Shown here: positions 37,790 to 49,799 of the stretch, one piece after another | How the letters are laid out: every line of letters starts with the position of its first letter | Numbering within the stretch: the stretch's first letter is position 1 | Source: Sphagnum magellanicum | Lineage: Eukaryota > Streptophyta > Sphagnopsida > Sphagnales > Sphagnaceae | Reading direction: 5' to 3' | Assembly: GCA_021904315.1 (NCBI GenBank) | Contig: CM038925.1 | Coordinates: 5,830,501-5,894,500, forward strand | Length of the DNA: 64,000 nt | The notes under the pieces: generated by a model | Databases searched by the model: none | What the model saw: the letters and a program-made list of their open reading frames with translations, nothing else | What the model was told of the DNA's origin: nothing | Made by a program: the position numbers and the translations under genes

Positions 37790-40472
37790 CTTTCTCTTGA
37801 TTTTGGACCCACGAGACCTGAAGCAGCTGTCGCAGACTCTTCTGAGTACAATGTTCTTCTGATGGGTGGGTGGGTGTCGATGTTTGTTGTTGTACCAGTC
37901 CTCCATGTCATTGAAGGACTGGGACAACTTGTTTCCTGTAGTTTCTGAAGCTGACAGCAGGCATCATGCTCCTCCCAAGAGCACCACCACCATGACCCAG
38001 GAGTATGTGCATGAGCTTTGGCAGCAACTGGACCATCTTGGGTAGATGCTCCTAAAAACCAGCACATTCTCCCTTCTTTCATGCTACTGTTTCTTATACC
38101 AAAAAGATCCACAACCAACATATATAGAAAGAGGCCTCTTCTTGTGGCTGGCTGGGAACACACACAAACATGCAGAGACATGTGGAGATACAGTTGTTTG
38201 ATAATTCTGGAGGGATGGCTGTGCAGCAATGCAGGGTTTGATCCTGACAAATTCAGAGTGGATTGTTATGGGAATGTACTGTATTGGAATGCGGATCCTT
38301 CCTCTCCACTTGCATGGGAAGTTGATCACTGGTTCCCTCATGCACGTATGTCACAACAAAACCCAAATAGTAAACAGAACCCGGGAAGAAAGAAACCTTT
38401 CATGTTCTGGTGTGTATATGCTTGCATCATGCTTTCAATTGTGTATACATGTATCCACTTGTAAGTGGACCAACTCGGCAAATCTGGCTATGCTTAACAG
38501 CAAGGAACAGAACTTTGCCAAATGATCAAACCCCAAGGATTGATGGCTTTGGTTCAGTCCAGAGACCAAGTAGAAGAAGAATTTCATGTTTGTATCTGTT
38601 TACTGCAAAATCTGAACAATCTTGTGTGCAAAACATGTACCAATTGCTGCTACTATGGAAACCATGCAGGGGGAGGGAGGACGGTGGTAGGCAATCTACG
38701 GATCATGCAATGGCAGGCATATCAGAAGAAAAAACACCGGCTTGAGTTTCTGGTACCCTGGTGGGACCTGCAGCATGGTGTATCCATCAATCAGTTCCTG
38801 TCTGCCTTCGTGTCCAAAAATGCAGAGTTCAGGTTAGCTCAGCTAGCTCTTAACCACTCTCTCTGTACCTACACTTTTGGTAAGGCAGCTCTTTTGTTTT
38901 ATGTCAGGGGAGATGTGCTTTCAGAAGGCTAGGAAGTGCATGAAGAAGACAATTATTGCTCTTGAGAGAGGTTTAGGGTTTAGGGTTTGTCCATAGACAT
39001 TGTCTCAATTCTTTTCATTGTCATACACTTTAATTAGTGATTGCTAGCAATGACTACTGGAAACCAACCAAGGGTTGACTTGGATACTGTGCCTTTTTTG
39101 TGCAGGCGGCGGTCTTTTGCATTGTTCTTTGCAGGAGGAGAGGATGAGAACGTAGTAAGAGAGCACTTGCAGGGGGATTTTGGCAGACCATCATGGCCCC
39201 CACATTTTCGTGAGAGGAAAGTACAGTGTGGCCTTGCAGCAGCTGCTATTGATTCTTTCTTGGCTCAGCAAGCTGATGAGAGAACAACACAGCAACCCAA
39301 CTCTTCACAGAGTGGTGAAGGAGAAGAGGCTTTAAAGAAGCAAGTAGCAAATAGATTTGATTCTGGCAGCTGCAAGGAGATTAAGGAACAAGAACTTGCT
39401 GCTGTCGCCCATCGATCTACTGCCCAGATCAAGGACAAGGTAAACCCCACAACCATCTGCGTCTTTTCAGATTCTTAGTTATCCCAGAACTTGGGTTTCT
39501 TCTCACTTTGGATCATCATAAACATGGGTTTCTGACTTTTGGGTCATCTTTTCAAGTGGGATTGCCACCTTTGGGCTGCAAGATTCACTATGTCCCCAAT
39601 CAGATTGTGTTCAAGAGATTGGATTCTGCTCTAAATTTTTTGGGGTTTTTTTGTTCTGATGAGCAAAATTCATTCCCTCCTTCCTTCCTTTGCTGACAAA
39701 TTTCTCTACTCACATTAGGCTTGATCAATCTCTCAATGAATTTGGTAGTGTGCCCATCCTTATGATGCAGTTACACTCAATGAAAGGGGATCGGCAACCT
39801 GGCAAAGAAAACCTTGTGAATCCTCAGCTGGAAGCCAACAGAAGAATGGACCGCCTGGATAGACAGTCTGTTGTCACTACTGCCTTGCAAAAGGTATAAT
39901 AAAGCTTGTATTTTCTTTTCCAACAGTAAGCTCTGTACAATAACCAAAGCGTGCCTAATGCTTTTTTTTCTCTCAACCTCAACCCTAAACCTTTTTCAAT
40001 TTTCCATTTTCTCCATCTATGTACTTCTGTGGACACTGACTAGAGAAATGAAATTGTCAGCACCAACAAGGTAATAAATAAATATACAATCTTCTACTTC
40101 AAAAAAGAAGAAGATATCTGCTGTGCAATATTATGTTCAGAAATTCTCCTATGACTCGGGATTTGGGCATATGACACATTCTGGTGGATGGGTATCATCA
40201 TCAGGAGCTTCGAGTGAAGATTATGAGAGAGGAAGAGAAGCGGGAGAAGGAGGAGGAACTTGTAGAGCTGGAAGAAACAGTTTTGACTTTGAAGCAACAG
40301 AATGAGAAAGCCAAGAGAGCTTTATCCAAACTGGAGAATGTGGTATCGCAACAACGACGACATGTTGAGAAGCAAAGGAAATTAGCAGAGACCCAATTCT
40401 CATATCGCATTTGCTTGGAGCGCATGATTCGGGACACAATGCACCAGTAAACCCTAAACCCCCCCCCCCCCC

Positions 40473-40513
<41 letters not shown>

Positions 40514-43500
40514 CCTCTCTGTTTTTCTCTCTTCATATCTCTCACACTATGCAGTAAGTTTCAAGCAAGAATGATAGGGGCCAACCATATGAGGTAGCCG
40601 AATGTAAGATACTCTTAAATCCTTTCTCTGATTGTGCAGAAGTATTTCATATAAGGAGCAAGCTCGGCTTAATCAAGCAGCCTGCAATGCACTGATGGCG
40701 CAACTTGAATGCCAAAAGTCAGCATGCGAAACTGCCGAGAGAGACCTGCTTCAGAGATATACTGAGAGAGAGAAACTAGGAGCCAAATTGAATCCTGATG
40801 TTGCTCAGATGGTGAAGAATCATCATCCTGTGATGCGGGGACGGGATATTGTGGATCTGAGCAGCTGTGTATCACCTCTAGCCACTGATGAAGAGAACGA
40901 TGTGGTTGAGGCAATTGTTCCAGCAGATGGAGTTAGTGAGACCGATAGTGAAGACAAGAAAGCTGATCATGATCAGGTTTACTGTCTGCAGTTGGAGGTG
41001 AATCATCCAAGTGCAGGTTTTCTACAGCAAAACAAGCAGAGACTATTGCACAAATGTCCTGTTGTACATCCGAATACAGGTGAGCTTGTTTGTTGATGTC
41101 TTCCTTCCCAGGGAGTGTTTTATCATCTGATCTTCCTGAACTGCAACTTTCATGTTTGTTACAGAAGAAACACTATATGGAATACTCACAAGAGGGGACA
41201 TAACATGTATCTGATAGTGATGTGAAAGCTCTTTGTCTTTCAGAAGAACTACTGCTACCAGAGTGTGGGGTGAAAGAAGTGGTAGCAGCGTCACAGTTAG
41301 CAGCAGTTCGACAGGATATCAGACCTTTGGTGAAGGAAAAGACAGAGTCACCAGATGCACCACCACTACCACAGAAGGGTACTTTGAGTGATGGTTGTGC
41401 AGAAGAACTTGAGAAGGAATCCGATGATGACAATCAACTTACAGGTGACAACAATGAGGAAAGGATAAGTAAGAATGGAAGTTGATGTTCAATTGCAGAA
41501 TAGGATAATACCCATTGCAAATTCTTGTCCAGGTTTAGGGTTTTTTTGTCCTGACAGTATTCACCAGCATGATAAAATTCTAGCCTCAAAAACTCTGCTC
41601 TGATCTATCTTTGATTTTTTCTGCATTACAACTATCTAATATGGAAAGTCAGGATTGTGTCCAGATACTTCTGAAGAAGAAGGGGAGAGTGATTTTGCTG
41701 ATGATGAGATGAGCTGCGAACTTTGTGAGAATCATGAGACCTGCACCTATACAGATGCAGAGATAGTGGAGGTCCAAACTGAGATGATACAACAGATGGC
41801 TGCAAAACAGGAAGTAACTCCTCAAGGGAAAAACAAGGAAATTGATCTTGATGAAAACCTTGTTGCTGGTGGTCATGACAATGGAGCTGCTGCTGCCACC
41901 ACCTCAGGAGGACCTGTGTTCCACTGTCTGGAAGAGCATCTAACAAACCTCGTTCCAAATCATGTTGCAAGAGAGGTGGGATCACAAGAAACAGCGACTA
42001 CCTGTAGTCCTCACTGTGATCTAAAGCATGTGGATGAATTGCCCCGGGAGATCAGGTATGAGGTTCTGGAGACAGGGGTGGCAGAAGATGAGAGGGATGA
42101 TGATGACAACACAGACCCTCACTACAAGCAAGAAGAACGCCTCGATGAACTACTGCATGAGGTATATTTAGGCTTCAAACATCCTTATGCTTCTCTTCCT
42201 TTCTCATCTGCACCTTATGCTGTGCTTCAATGCCCAAAGGCTTGCAGATTGCAAAACTTTTTATTCATAAGCCACCCTGAGACTTTCCCCCAAAGATCCC
42301 AAATTTCTAAACCTCCATGAAAGAGTGGTAGGATTTGAAGAGTGCTACTCCTACTACTCTCACTAAGAAAGAATGGGGTCCAGGTGTTAACAACTCATGT
42401 GGAGAGGATTCGGAGGAATGAAGCATCTGCTCACTATTCTTCTCCAAATATTGATGATGAGAAGATTTGTGAGCTTGGGAAATCCAACCTTGACAAGTGG
42501 CTCCAGGCATTGCTTCATGAGGCAGAGTCAGCAGGTTCATCCCCTACACATGGGAGTCCCTTGCATATTGCTCTTTCTTCACCAGCCCAATCACCTCATA
42601 GCATGGCTGCTATGCACATGAGCACAGAACTTGAATCCAAGTGTGATCAGGTACCCACTGTTACTTCTGCCTCCTCTGCATTCTATCACAATAGGAAATT
42701 TAATGAACCCATTCACAAATAAAAAGACCCATTTGCTCAAAGTATGGAGTTTGATGACATTTCAAGTTTACAATTCTTTTTTGCTGGCATAATCCTGAAA
42801 TATCTTGTGTTTGAGAAGACAATCCATGTATTGTTTGTGTTGTATCACTGACCAAGTGAGCCTCTTTGCTCTGCAAAAACTGGAATCTTTTCAGGATCTA
42901 CTAAAGAGGGTGAGAGATGATAGTATGGAAATGCGGAAAGGCTTTTGGGGAGGATTGCTGAGGAAAAAAAGTGTGAAACACCCATCTGAGCAAAGCCCGC
43001 CAAACCAACTTGAGGGAGAGTCTGACAATGTGTTTCCATTGCCACCAGTCCAAAGACACCCAGAAGAAGATCCTCACACAGCTATCAACTCCTTGGCAAA
43101 AGTCACCTCTGATGGCTTCTACTTGGATGAACTTAGAACTAGCAGCAAAGCAAATGGCAGACTTTGGTTACCGGGAAGTACAACAAGCATCCCAGAATCA
43201 GTGGAAAATTGGCCTGATGGCAGCAGGTTGGACAAGCAAGGAGCTGCAGATTACTGTGACAACAAGAGTAGGTTGAAGCTGGCCAAGAATTTCTATGATA
43301 CTACTACAGTTCAGCTATCCAAGGAAGAAAAGGAAATTGCAGCTTACATGCTGGACAATCATATCTACATTGGATCTTTGCCACGGTCGCTCTCCAATGT
43401 TGATGAAGTAACTGAAACCGAAAGCCTTAGCAGCAACAATCCAGACTTTCAAATGCTGGAAGAGAAGGATTTGTCAAAGTCTGGGCTAAGGGCGTCAATC

Positions 43501-43596
43501 AAAGCTGCTACCCTTGTGTGGAGAAAGGCGGTCAAGAAACTAGAAAGCAAGCTTCAAGATGAGCTTGCAGGACCACCTGCTCCTCATATGGACTGA
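37498..43596 (+). CDS. Plant protein with HNH-like domain and coiled coil, function unknown
   Basis: Twelve exons: 37498-37734, 37899-38041, 38227-38345, 38670-38832, 39106-39439, 39771-39893, 40205-40446, 40640-41079, 41244-41468, 41653-42161, 42384-42650 and 42895-43596. They total 3,504 nt, encoding 1,167 residues. An HNH-nuclease-like segment spans residues ~130-220: AWEVDHWFPHA with D160-H161, then GNLRIMQWQ with N175, and H189 in KKKH. The zinc/metal site is not proven complete, so catalysis is uncertain. Exon 7 (~374-454) is a strongly charged coiled coil (EEEKREKEEELVELEE). The middle is acidic; the C-terminus contains FWGGLLRKK. Exon 9 has two in-phase donors (41445 and 41469). The family looks plant-specific; I know no confirmed function. 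It could be a DNA-binding or structural protein using a degenerate HNH fold. Confidence 0.82.
37762..37790. repeat. (CT)n microsatellite in intron 1
   Basis: About 14 CT units lie just after the first exon of the HNH-like gene and form part of its pyrimidine-rich intron. Confidence 0.95.
40459..40511. repeat. Poly-C followed by (CT)n at the start of an intron
   Basis: About 25 consecutive C bases run into about 13 CT units, 12 bp after the exon 7 donor of the HNH-like gene, joined by a CCCTAAACCC motif. Such a C run can form unusual secondary structure and its exact length may be a sequencing approximation. Confidence 0.9.
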
Positions 43597-43707
43597 ATCA
43601 GGAGCAGCAAAGTGAGCATGAAATTGTGAGCAAAACTTCAACCTTGGCATTGAACTTGGGTCCTCAAAACCTGTTTTTGTTCATGATGGGTCAACCATAT
43701 TGATGAA

Positions 43708-43815
43708 CATGGGTCTTGACCTCATGGCCATAAGTGAACAGGACCTGGGTGTTGGCCATGTTGCCATAAGGGAATAGAACATGGGTGTTGGCCTCATGGC
43801 TGGAAGGGAAGAAGG
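43708..43815. repeat. 36-bp tandem repeat, 3 copies, in 3' UTR
   Basis: CATGGGTGTTGGCCTCATGG-type units start at 43708, 43744 and 43780, just after the stop codon of the HNH-like gene. The 36-bp period is a multiple of three. Confidence 0.9.
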
Positions 43816-45084
43816 ATGACTCTAACATGGGAGAATGAGAATCTTTAGTGACAGGGAAGTACTGTATCATGTGTCAAAACTTCATTCAGATTATATGAGT
43901 GGTGCAAGCTTGCCAAGAGCGCCTCTTCAGATCTTCCTCAGAGTTGACTTTGTGGGATTACACGACAATGATATATGTCGATGGCATTTTCAGCAGAGCA
44001 GTTTGTTCAACTTTTCACCATCTTGTGGGGGAGTTTCGAGAGAGAAAGATTATGTCCACAAAATGTGCACATGAATATGAATGTTCAAAGATTGTCAGTG
44101 AATTGGATTTGAGTTTTTGCCAAACCTTTGAATTGTAACAATATCTTACAAAATGATTGTGGTTTAAAATTAGATGTATATATGTGTTGATAGAACCTAG
44201 TGCCTACAACTCCTCTCAATCCTATTCATTCGCATATTGTTTTTCCCCTACTTTCACAATACCAATTTCTAACATTTTTCACAATCCCTGTAAAGCCTTG
44301 GATAACAAAAAAAACCCACCAAATTATATCTTATTATTATTTTTTAAAATTGAATATAAACAACATCTACACCAAACTGAAAAGTCTACATATTCTTGGG
44401 CCTTTTGCATCACACTTCTAAAATTTACCATCCTTTGAGCTCAAATTAAAAATGGCACTACATTGTCAATTTTATTGCACTTAGGTTTATCAACATCTAT
44501 AGTAGTTATGGGGTTGGTTGAATGCCTAACCTCCCTCCAAATAGTTGCCCTTTGTATAATTGACCTCTAACAAGGGGTTGAGAGTCTACTTCAGTCTTGG
44601 CATATTGTTGTAGACACAAATACAATATCCTCATGAGAAAGAAAGGTGCCTTAAGAAGGATTTTGTGCAGAAATAGAATTTTTATTTAAATAAATAAATA
44701 AATAAATATGGGTTTTCTTACAATGTTCATTGTTTGGAAATTGTGAAGTTATAAAAGGCCATGAAGAAGAATTGGAAATGAAAGTCTTGAATGTCATAAT
44801 AGCAAATGAGAAATGGACATATATCTCTCTAGTTGAGATGGAAAGTTGAGTAAAACCAACAATGGCCTCCTTACAACTTTTGAAGAGATTTTTAATTGCA
44901 TAGATTTTCAACCTCCTCACTATGAGATTCCCCCAATTCTATTCTAAAACCACAAAGTTATTCCAACATGATTTGAATTAACATTGGATTAATTTTCTCC
45001 ATAAAATTTTTGCCCAATTGTTGTGATTATCCATGAACACTTTTGTTGTTGAGATTGGATGCTTTGATTTATGGAGTGGTAAAC
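43816..45084. other. Intergenic between HNH-like gene and ALIS retrocopy
   Basis: Starts with the probable 3' UTR and becomes AT-rich. (TAAA)n occurs at about 44690-44707. No supported gene. Confidence 0.5.
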
Positions 45085-46200
45085 ATGGCTAGAACCCATC
45101 TTGATGATAATGCTCCAAACTCGTTGCAAACACCTCCAAAGATCAAATCCAACAAACCAAAATACACCAAGTTTTCTCAACAAGAATTGGCAGGTTGTAG
45201 ACCGGTGATGACCCCTACATATGTGATAGCCTCATTGATGTTAGTAGGGGCAATCTTCATCCCCATAGGATCTATCACCCTTCATGCTGCTGGAGGCGTG
45301 GTTGAAATTGTGAAACGATATGAAGATGTATGTTTGATTATAGCATCAACATTGCAAAACATAACCTTGTCAACCATTGCACAAAAAGTAAATTACATTC
45401 AAGATCCAACAACACCCAAAAATTGCACAATCACTTTGACTATTCCACATTATATGAAACAACCAGTGTATGTCTATTATGAATTACAAAACTTTTACCA
45501 AAACCACCGAAGATATGTCAAAAGTCGAGATGATGCCCAACTTAAGGGGAAATTTGTAACAAGCTCCAACTTGGCTTCTTGCAAACCAGAGGATTTTCTT
45601 GACAACTATCCTATAGTGCCATGTGGCCTTATTGCTTGGAGTTTTTTCAATGATTCTTATGTCTTTACTTTGAACAATGTTTCTCTTCCTATCAACAAAA
45701 CATCAATTGCTTGGCGTTCCGACATCAAAGTCAAGTTTGGTGCCCAACCATCAAACTTTCCAAACAACAATGTAAATTCCACAAATTCATCCACAAATTC
45801 TTGGATTGGAGGTGGTGCACTAAATCCAGGTGTTGCTTTGAACCACAATGAAGACTTTCTAGTTTGGATGCGTGCAGCCGCATTACCAAACTTTCGAAAG
45901 TTGTGGGGTCGAATAGAACAAAACTTGTATGATGGGGATGTGGTCACTATTAATATATTGAATGTATATAACACATATAGTTTTCATGGCAAAAAAAAAA
46001 TAGTGTTATCTACAAGTAGTTGGATTGGTGGCAAAAACAATTTTCTAGGGAGTGCATATCTTTGTATTGGTTGTATGTGCTTTTGCCTTGCATTTTCTTT
46101 CTTTCTTATGTATCGTCAATGGCCTAGAGCTCTAGGCGATACTTCATATTTCTCTTGGCACAATAATAATCAAACCAGAATTTGTCTTGAACATTTATAA
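45085..46200 (+). CDS. ALIS: ALA-interacting subunit (CDC50/LEM3 family), intronless
   Basis: A single open frame of 371 residues from ATG 45085 (an in-frame upstream ATG at 45043 would add 14). ALIS proteins are the beta subunits of P4-ATPase lipid flippases; they escort ALA pumps out of the ER and are needed for activity. The layout is complete: a KYTKFSQQEL cytosolic motif, TM1 (TYVIASLMLVGAIFIPIGSI), an extracytoplasmic loop with PVYVYYELQNFYQNHRRYVK, CKPEDF, IVPCGLIAWSFFND, several N-glycosylation sequons and TYSFHGKKKIVLSTSSWIGG, then TM2 (LCIGCMCFCLAFSFFLMY) and a short tail with LGDTSYFSW. Angiosperm ALIS genes are, to my knowledge, interrupted by introns. A complete intronless copy in a repeat desert therefore suggests retroposition. 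No poly-A tract or target duplication was recognised, so it is not recent. An intact frame argues for retained function. Confidence 0.9.
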   Translation: MARTHLDDNAPNSLQTPPKIKSNKPKYTKFSQQELAGCRPVMTPTYVIASLMLVGAIFIPIGSITLHAAGGVVEIVKRYEDVCLIIASTLQNITLSTIAQKVNYIQDPTTPKNCTITLTIPHYMKQPVYVYYELQNFYQNHRRYVKSRDDAQLKGKFVTSSNLASCKPEDFLDNYPIVPCGLIAWSFFNDSYVFTLNNVSLPINKTSIAWRSDIKVKFGAQPSNFPNNNVNSTNSSTNSWIGGGALNPGVALNHNEDFLVWMRAAALPNFRKLWGRIEQNLYDGDVVTINILNVYNTYSFHGKKKIVLSTSSWIGGKNNFLGSAYLCIGCMCFCLAFSFFLMYRQWPRALGDTSYFSWHNNNQTRICLEHL

Positions 46201-49200
46201 TTCACAATTTCAAAACCTTTTTGTTAAGCTTCGCACATGCACACCATATTGCATATTGTAACATCGACCCATCTAGTATAAAAAATATTTCCAATATATA
46301 TTTTGAAGTAAAAGAAAATGAATTCTTTTCTTAAGAATATGTGATTAATTTTTTAAGATAATGTAAAAAGCTTATATGCTTACAAGTAAGAGTTCATTTT
46401 TTTCGAATTTTGTGATGTAAGTGAATTAGTGATCATCAACAAAAGGACTTAAACAAATTTGGTCATATATCAAAGAAGAAAGTAGAAATTTTTGGAACCT
46501 TATTATATTTCAGTAGTATGCAAAATTATTATAACCTACAATCTAAATATTGTGATTTCATCAAAGTATGGTGACTTTGGGCCATTTTCACCCTAGAAAT
46601 CCTTTGTATGAATTGCAACCCTTTTTTTTTGCCACGATGTGTCAAAAATTCACCATAACAAAACATTGGTCACAAGTACATCCAAATGTTTATTATTTAA
46701 ACAACAAAACGTATGTAATGTAAAGAGTTTGTGGTGAACATTAACTTCACAACATCTCTAGGAATTTTCGTTCTTCAAATAGAAGAAAAGTACAATGAAA
46801 CACCTAACCTTTCCTTTCCCATGCTTTCCCATGTTCATGATGTGCTTCTTCAACACACATTTTCGCATGTGGCAAAATAAAAAAAGAACTCTAATTTCAT
46901 GTGGGTAGAAACACACTAGGGTTAAACCATTTTAGTCAAAACCCTTGGAAAGTTTTAAATAATTTAAAGATATTAAAATAATTTTTATGACATATAGTCA
47001 AGTAGCCAAACATTTCAAATTGAAACATACAAACCAAATAGTCAAAATGTAATGTGATTTACAACCACATCAATTTGCAATCACTTCAATTTTGATCCAC
47101 CTACCAAGATTTAAAAGTTCGACTATACAATTTATACATCCTTTATCACATATAATTTAAAATCATTTTGTGATGCCATGACATTTGTACTTTTGGTTCC
47201 ATGCCACATTCATATATTTTAAATCTTCATCATTTGATTTAATTTTTTTACATAACTAATTAGCCCAACTTTCAAGCTAATCAAATTTCTTGAATAATCA
47301 CAAGAATAATGCCAATTGTGAAAGTGCACTACAACCCAAAAAAAAATCAAATACTACAAAACAATGTTTGTGATTACATTTTGGGGGACCATAGTGCACT
47401 TTCACTCACGTAGAGTTTTATAGATTACAAAAGATCTTTATCTTGCACTTTCTCAAACTCTAGCTAACTTGTTTTCAAGTAAGGTTGAAAACACAAACAA
47501 AAGAATTTTGTTCTTTCAGATTATGAAACCATTTTCTACTTCCATGTCTAGCCACCATAAATGGTAATCTTTACTTCAATTGACTAACTAGTTTTATAGA
47601 TTTATGTACTTGGCTTTTGCCTTTTCTAAAAGTCATCCCATATCTGACAAATTATTTCCTTTTGCAAATGACCTCTAAAGCAAAAGCATTATTGATTCCT
47701 TTAAAGTTTTAAAAAAACATAAGTTAACTTCCTCATCAATCTTCTACTCATACTTTTGGAAATTCAAGATGTCCTTCATAAACAGTAAATTAAATACACC
47801 ACATTTTGAGAACATGTATGTTGTACATACTATAATTACAAGCCCACAAGTGCTCAAAAGGGGGGGTGACCATAGTGTGCTTTCACCTTATGCACAAGTT
47901 GTAAATGACAATAGCACCCTTTGACAACATATTACGTAGTAACTACCTAGCCTACCTTGGACTAAAATTATAACTAGATCTATAATAACTCAAATACACA
48001 AATTGTACTACATGCAATAGCGAAATACAAGGTTTCATATAGAAAAGAATTATAAATTCCTTGCCTCAAAGAAAAAACCCACATTTTCAATCTACTAAAT
48101 CCCCATAGTGCTTGATTATTAGATCTTCTAGTTGTTTCACCTTTTTGTTTTACTGACTTTCAACTTTGTAAATTAGTTCAGGAACCATAACATACATGAG
48201 TGACACTTTCATCACCTTACGCTTACTAATACCTTCAATTTTCACTCTCCTCAACTTCACCTCACCAATCTCATGTTGGCCATGGCTCACCCATACAATT
48301 GTCAAATGTTGGTACCAACAACTACCACAACTCATAAATTGTCGTCAAACATTTATATGACTATTCAAACACATTTGTATCCTACACAAGATTTCATCAA
48401 ACCTACCCCACCACCCGCTACACACACGACATCTTGTAACCTCATTCAAACATTTGTGAAAGTGTGAGATGGTAACTTGCTAAATAGGTCAAAAGTCATG
48501 TGGGTACATCACATGAGTTCATAGGAAAATGAAATTAATGAGCTTGATCCCACCACCAACCTATTCTTATGTGTGAACTTTCCCCATTTCCAATAGGTCA
48601 CACATGCCCCCACCTAGAAATATGACAATCCTATTAGTAGGAAAGAAAACAATATCGGCCCCCATGATACCTTTTGTTTTTTCAATAACTTTTTATTGTG
48701 GTATGGACTTTAAATTTACTAGAAATGGTTCACGACATCATGTTTTTGCCATTGTTTACTACTGGTTGATAAGTCTATAGGAATTATCCAAAACAAAAAT
48801 ATTACAAAACTTCAATACTACCAAACTTGAAGATCAATTTCAACATACCAAAATTTCTATTATTTTGATATATGCAACTTGATATGTATCAAGTACAAGA
48901 CTTGCAAATCACACAATTCCAAAAGATGTACAAATGAGGATGTTGAATTTGGGAACAAATATTACAAATCAATGTTGGGTGTAAACAAACTACAATGAGC
49001 CAACATGATTATTTTAGAAAAGGATTGCATGTCCTTTTTCCCCAATTTTTTTTTCATATGAATGAATTTTGGAACAATTTTTTTGCAATTTGTTATAATA
49101 AATGCTTATAATTGTCCCAATACATGACATGTTTTTTTGTTTATAATTTTTGAAAGTGTCATGATTCCTTGTAAATTTAGTGTTTTGTTTATCGAAATGG

Positions 49201-49799
49201 TAACAATTTCAAATCATGACCAAAAATTCATTATTTACATTTTTATGTTTTCTTTTATAATAAGCTACAACTTTTCTTAACACATCATGTAGATTATACT
49301 TCATTTATATGTGGTATAAGAATTTCAAAATTCTAAAATTCTAGATCAATTTTGGATTTTTTTTTGAACTTTTAAAGTTTTAAAATTCCACATATTTTAG
49401 GGTATGAATGTTTTTGCAATGTGCCTAATAGGTCTTTATCCTCTTAGTTTTTCCCCCATCAAATGTGTTTTTATTATATGAGTCCTTTTGATAGTCCTTT
49501 GCGAAATTGACTCTTGTTTAACATCATAGGTGCTCACTTTTAAAGGTACTAAATCAAAATTTAAACTTAAAATTTCATCAAATGGATATTTGGTTCGAAT
49601 TCCTTAATGTTCATATGAATGAAAAAACAACTTTCCATGATTGCCATGGCTTTAAATGAAAAAACATAAATATTTATCCTATTTAAACTATTTTTCTTTG
49701 TGATCTAATGCCCTTTTTGGTTCATTGGATTGTGACTACACTCTATTGGAAGTCAACACCAATTTGGATCCTAAACTAGCAAAAAATGCAAAACATTTT
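46201..49799. other. AT-rich desert
   Basis: No gene recognised. It contains the small inverted-repeat element at 47318-47405 and scattered ATG-initiated frames under 70 codons with no family resemblance. Confidence 0.5.
47318..47405. repeat. Small inverted-repeat (MITE-like) element
   Basis: GTGAAAGTGCACTA (47318-47331) and its perfect reverse complement TAGTGCACTTTCAC (47392-47405) bound 88 bp. Imperfect complementarity extends inward through CAACCCAAAA versus TTTTGGGGGACCA. A third related end, GGGGGGTGACCATAGTGTGCTTTCAC, occurs at 47861-47886 in the same orientation as the right arm. This suggests a family of short terminal-inverted-repeat elements. No target-site duplication could be confirmed. 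Confidence 0.6.

Noticed and set aside
37393-38250. Minus-strand frame of 285 codons
   Set aside because: It is antisense to the first two exons of the HNH-like gene, includes the (CT)n repeat as Glu-Arg runs, and has no family resemblance.
45657-45974. Minus-strand frame of 105 codons inside ALIS
   Set aside because: Antisense shadow of the ALIS coding sequence.
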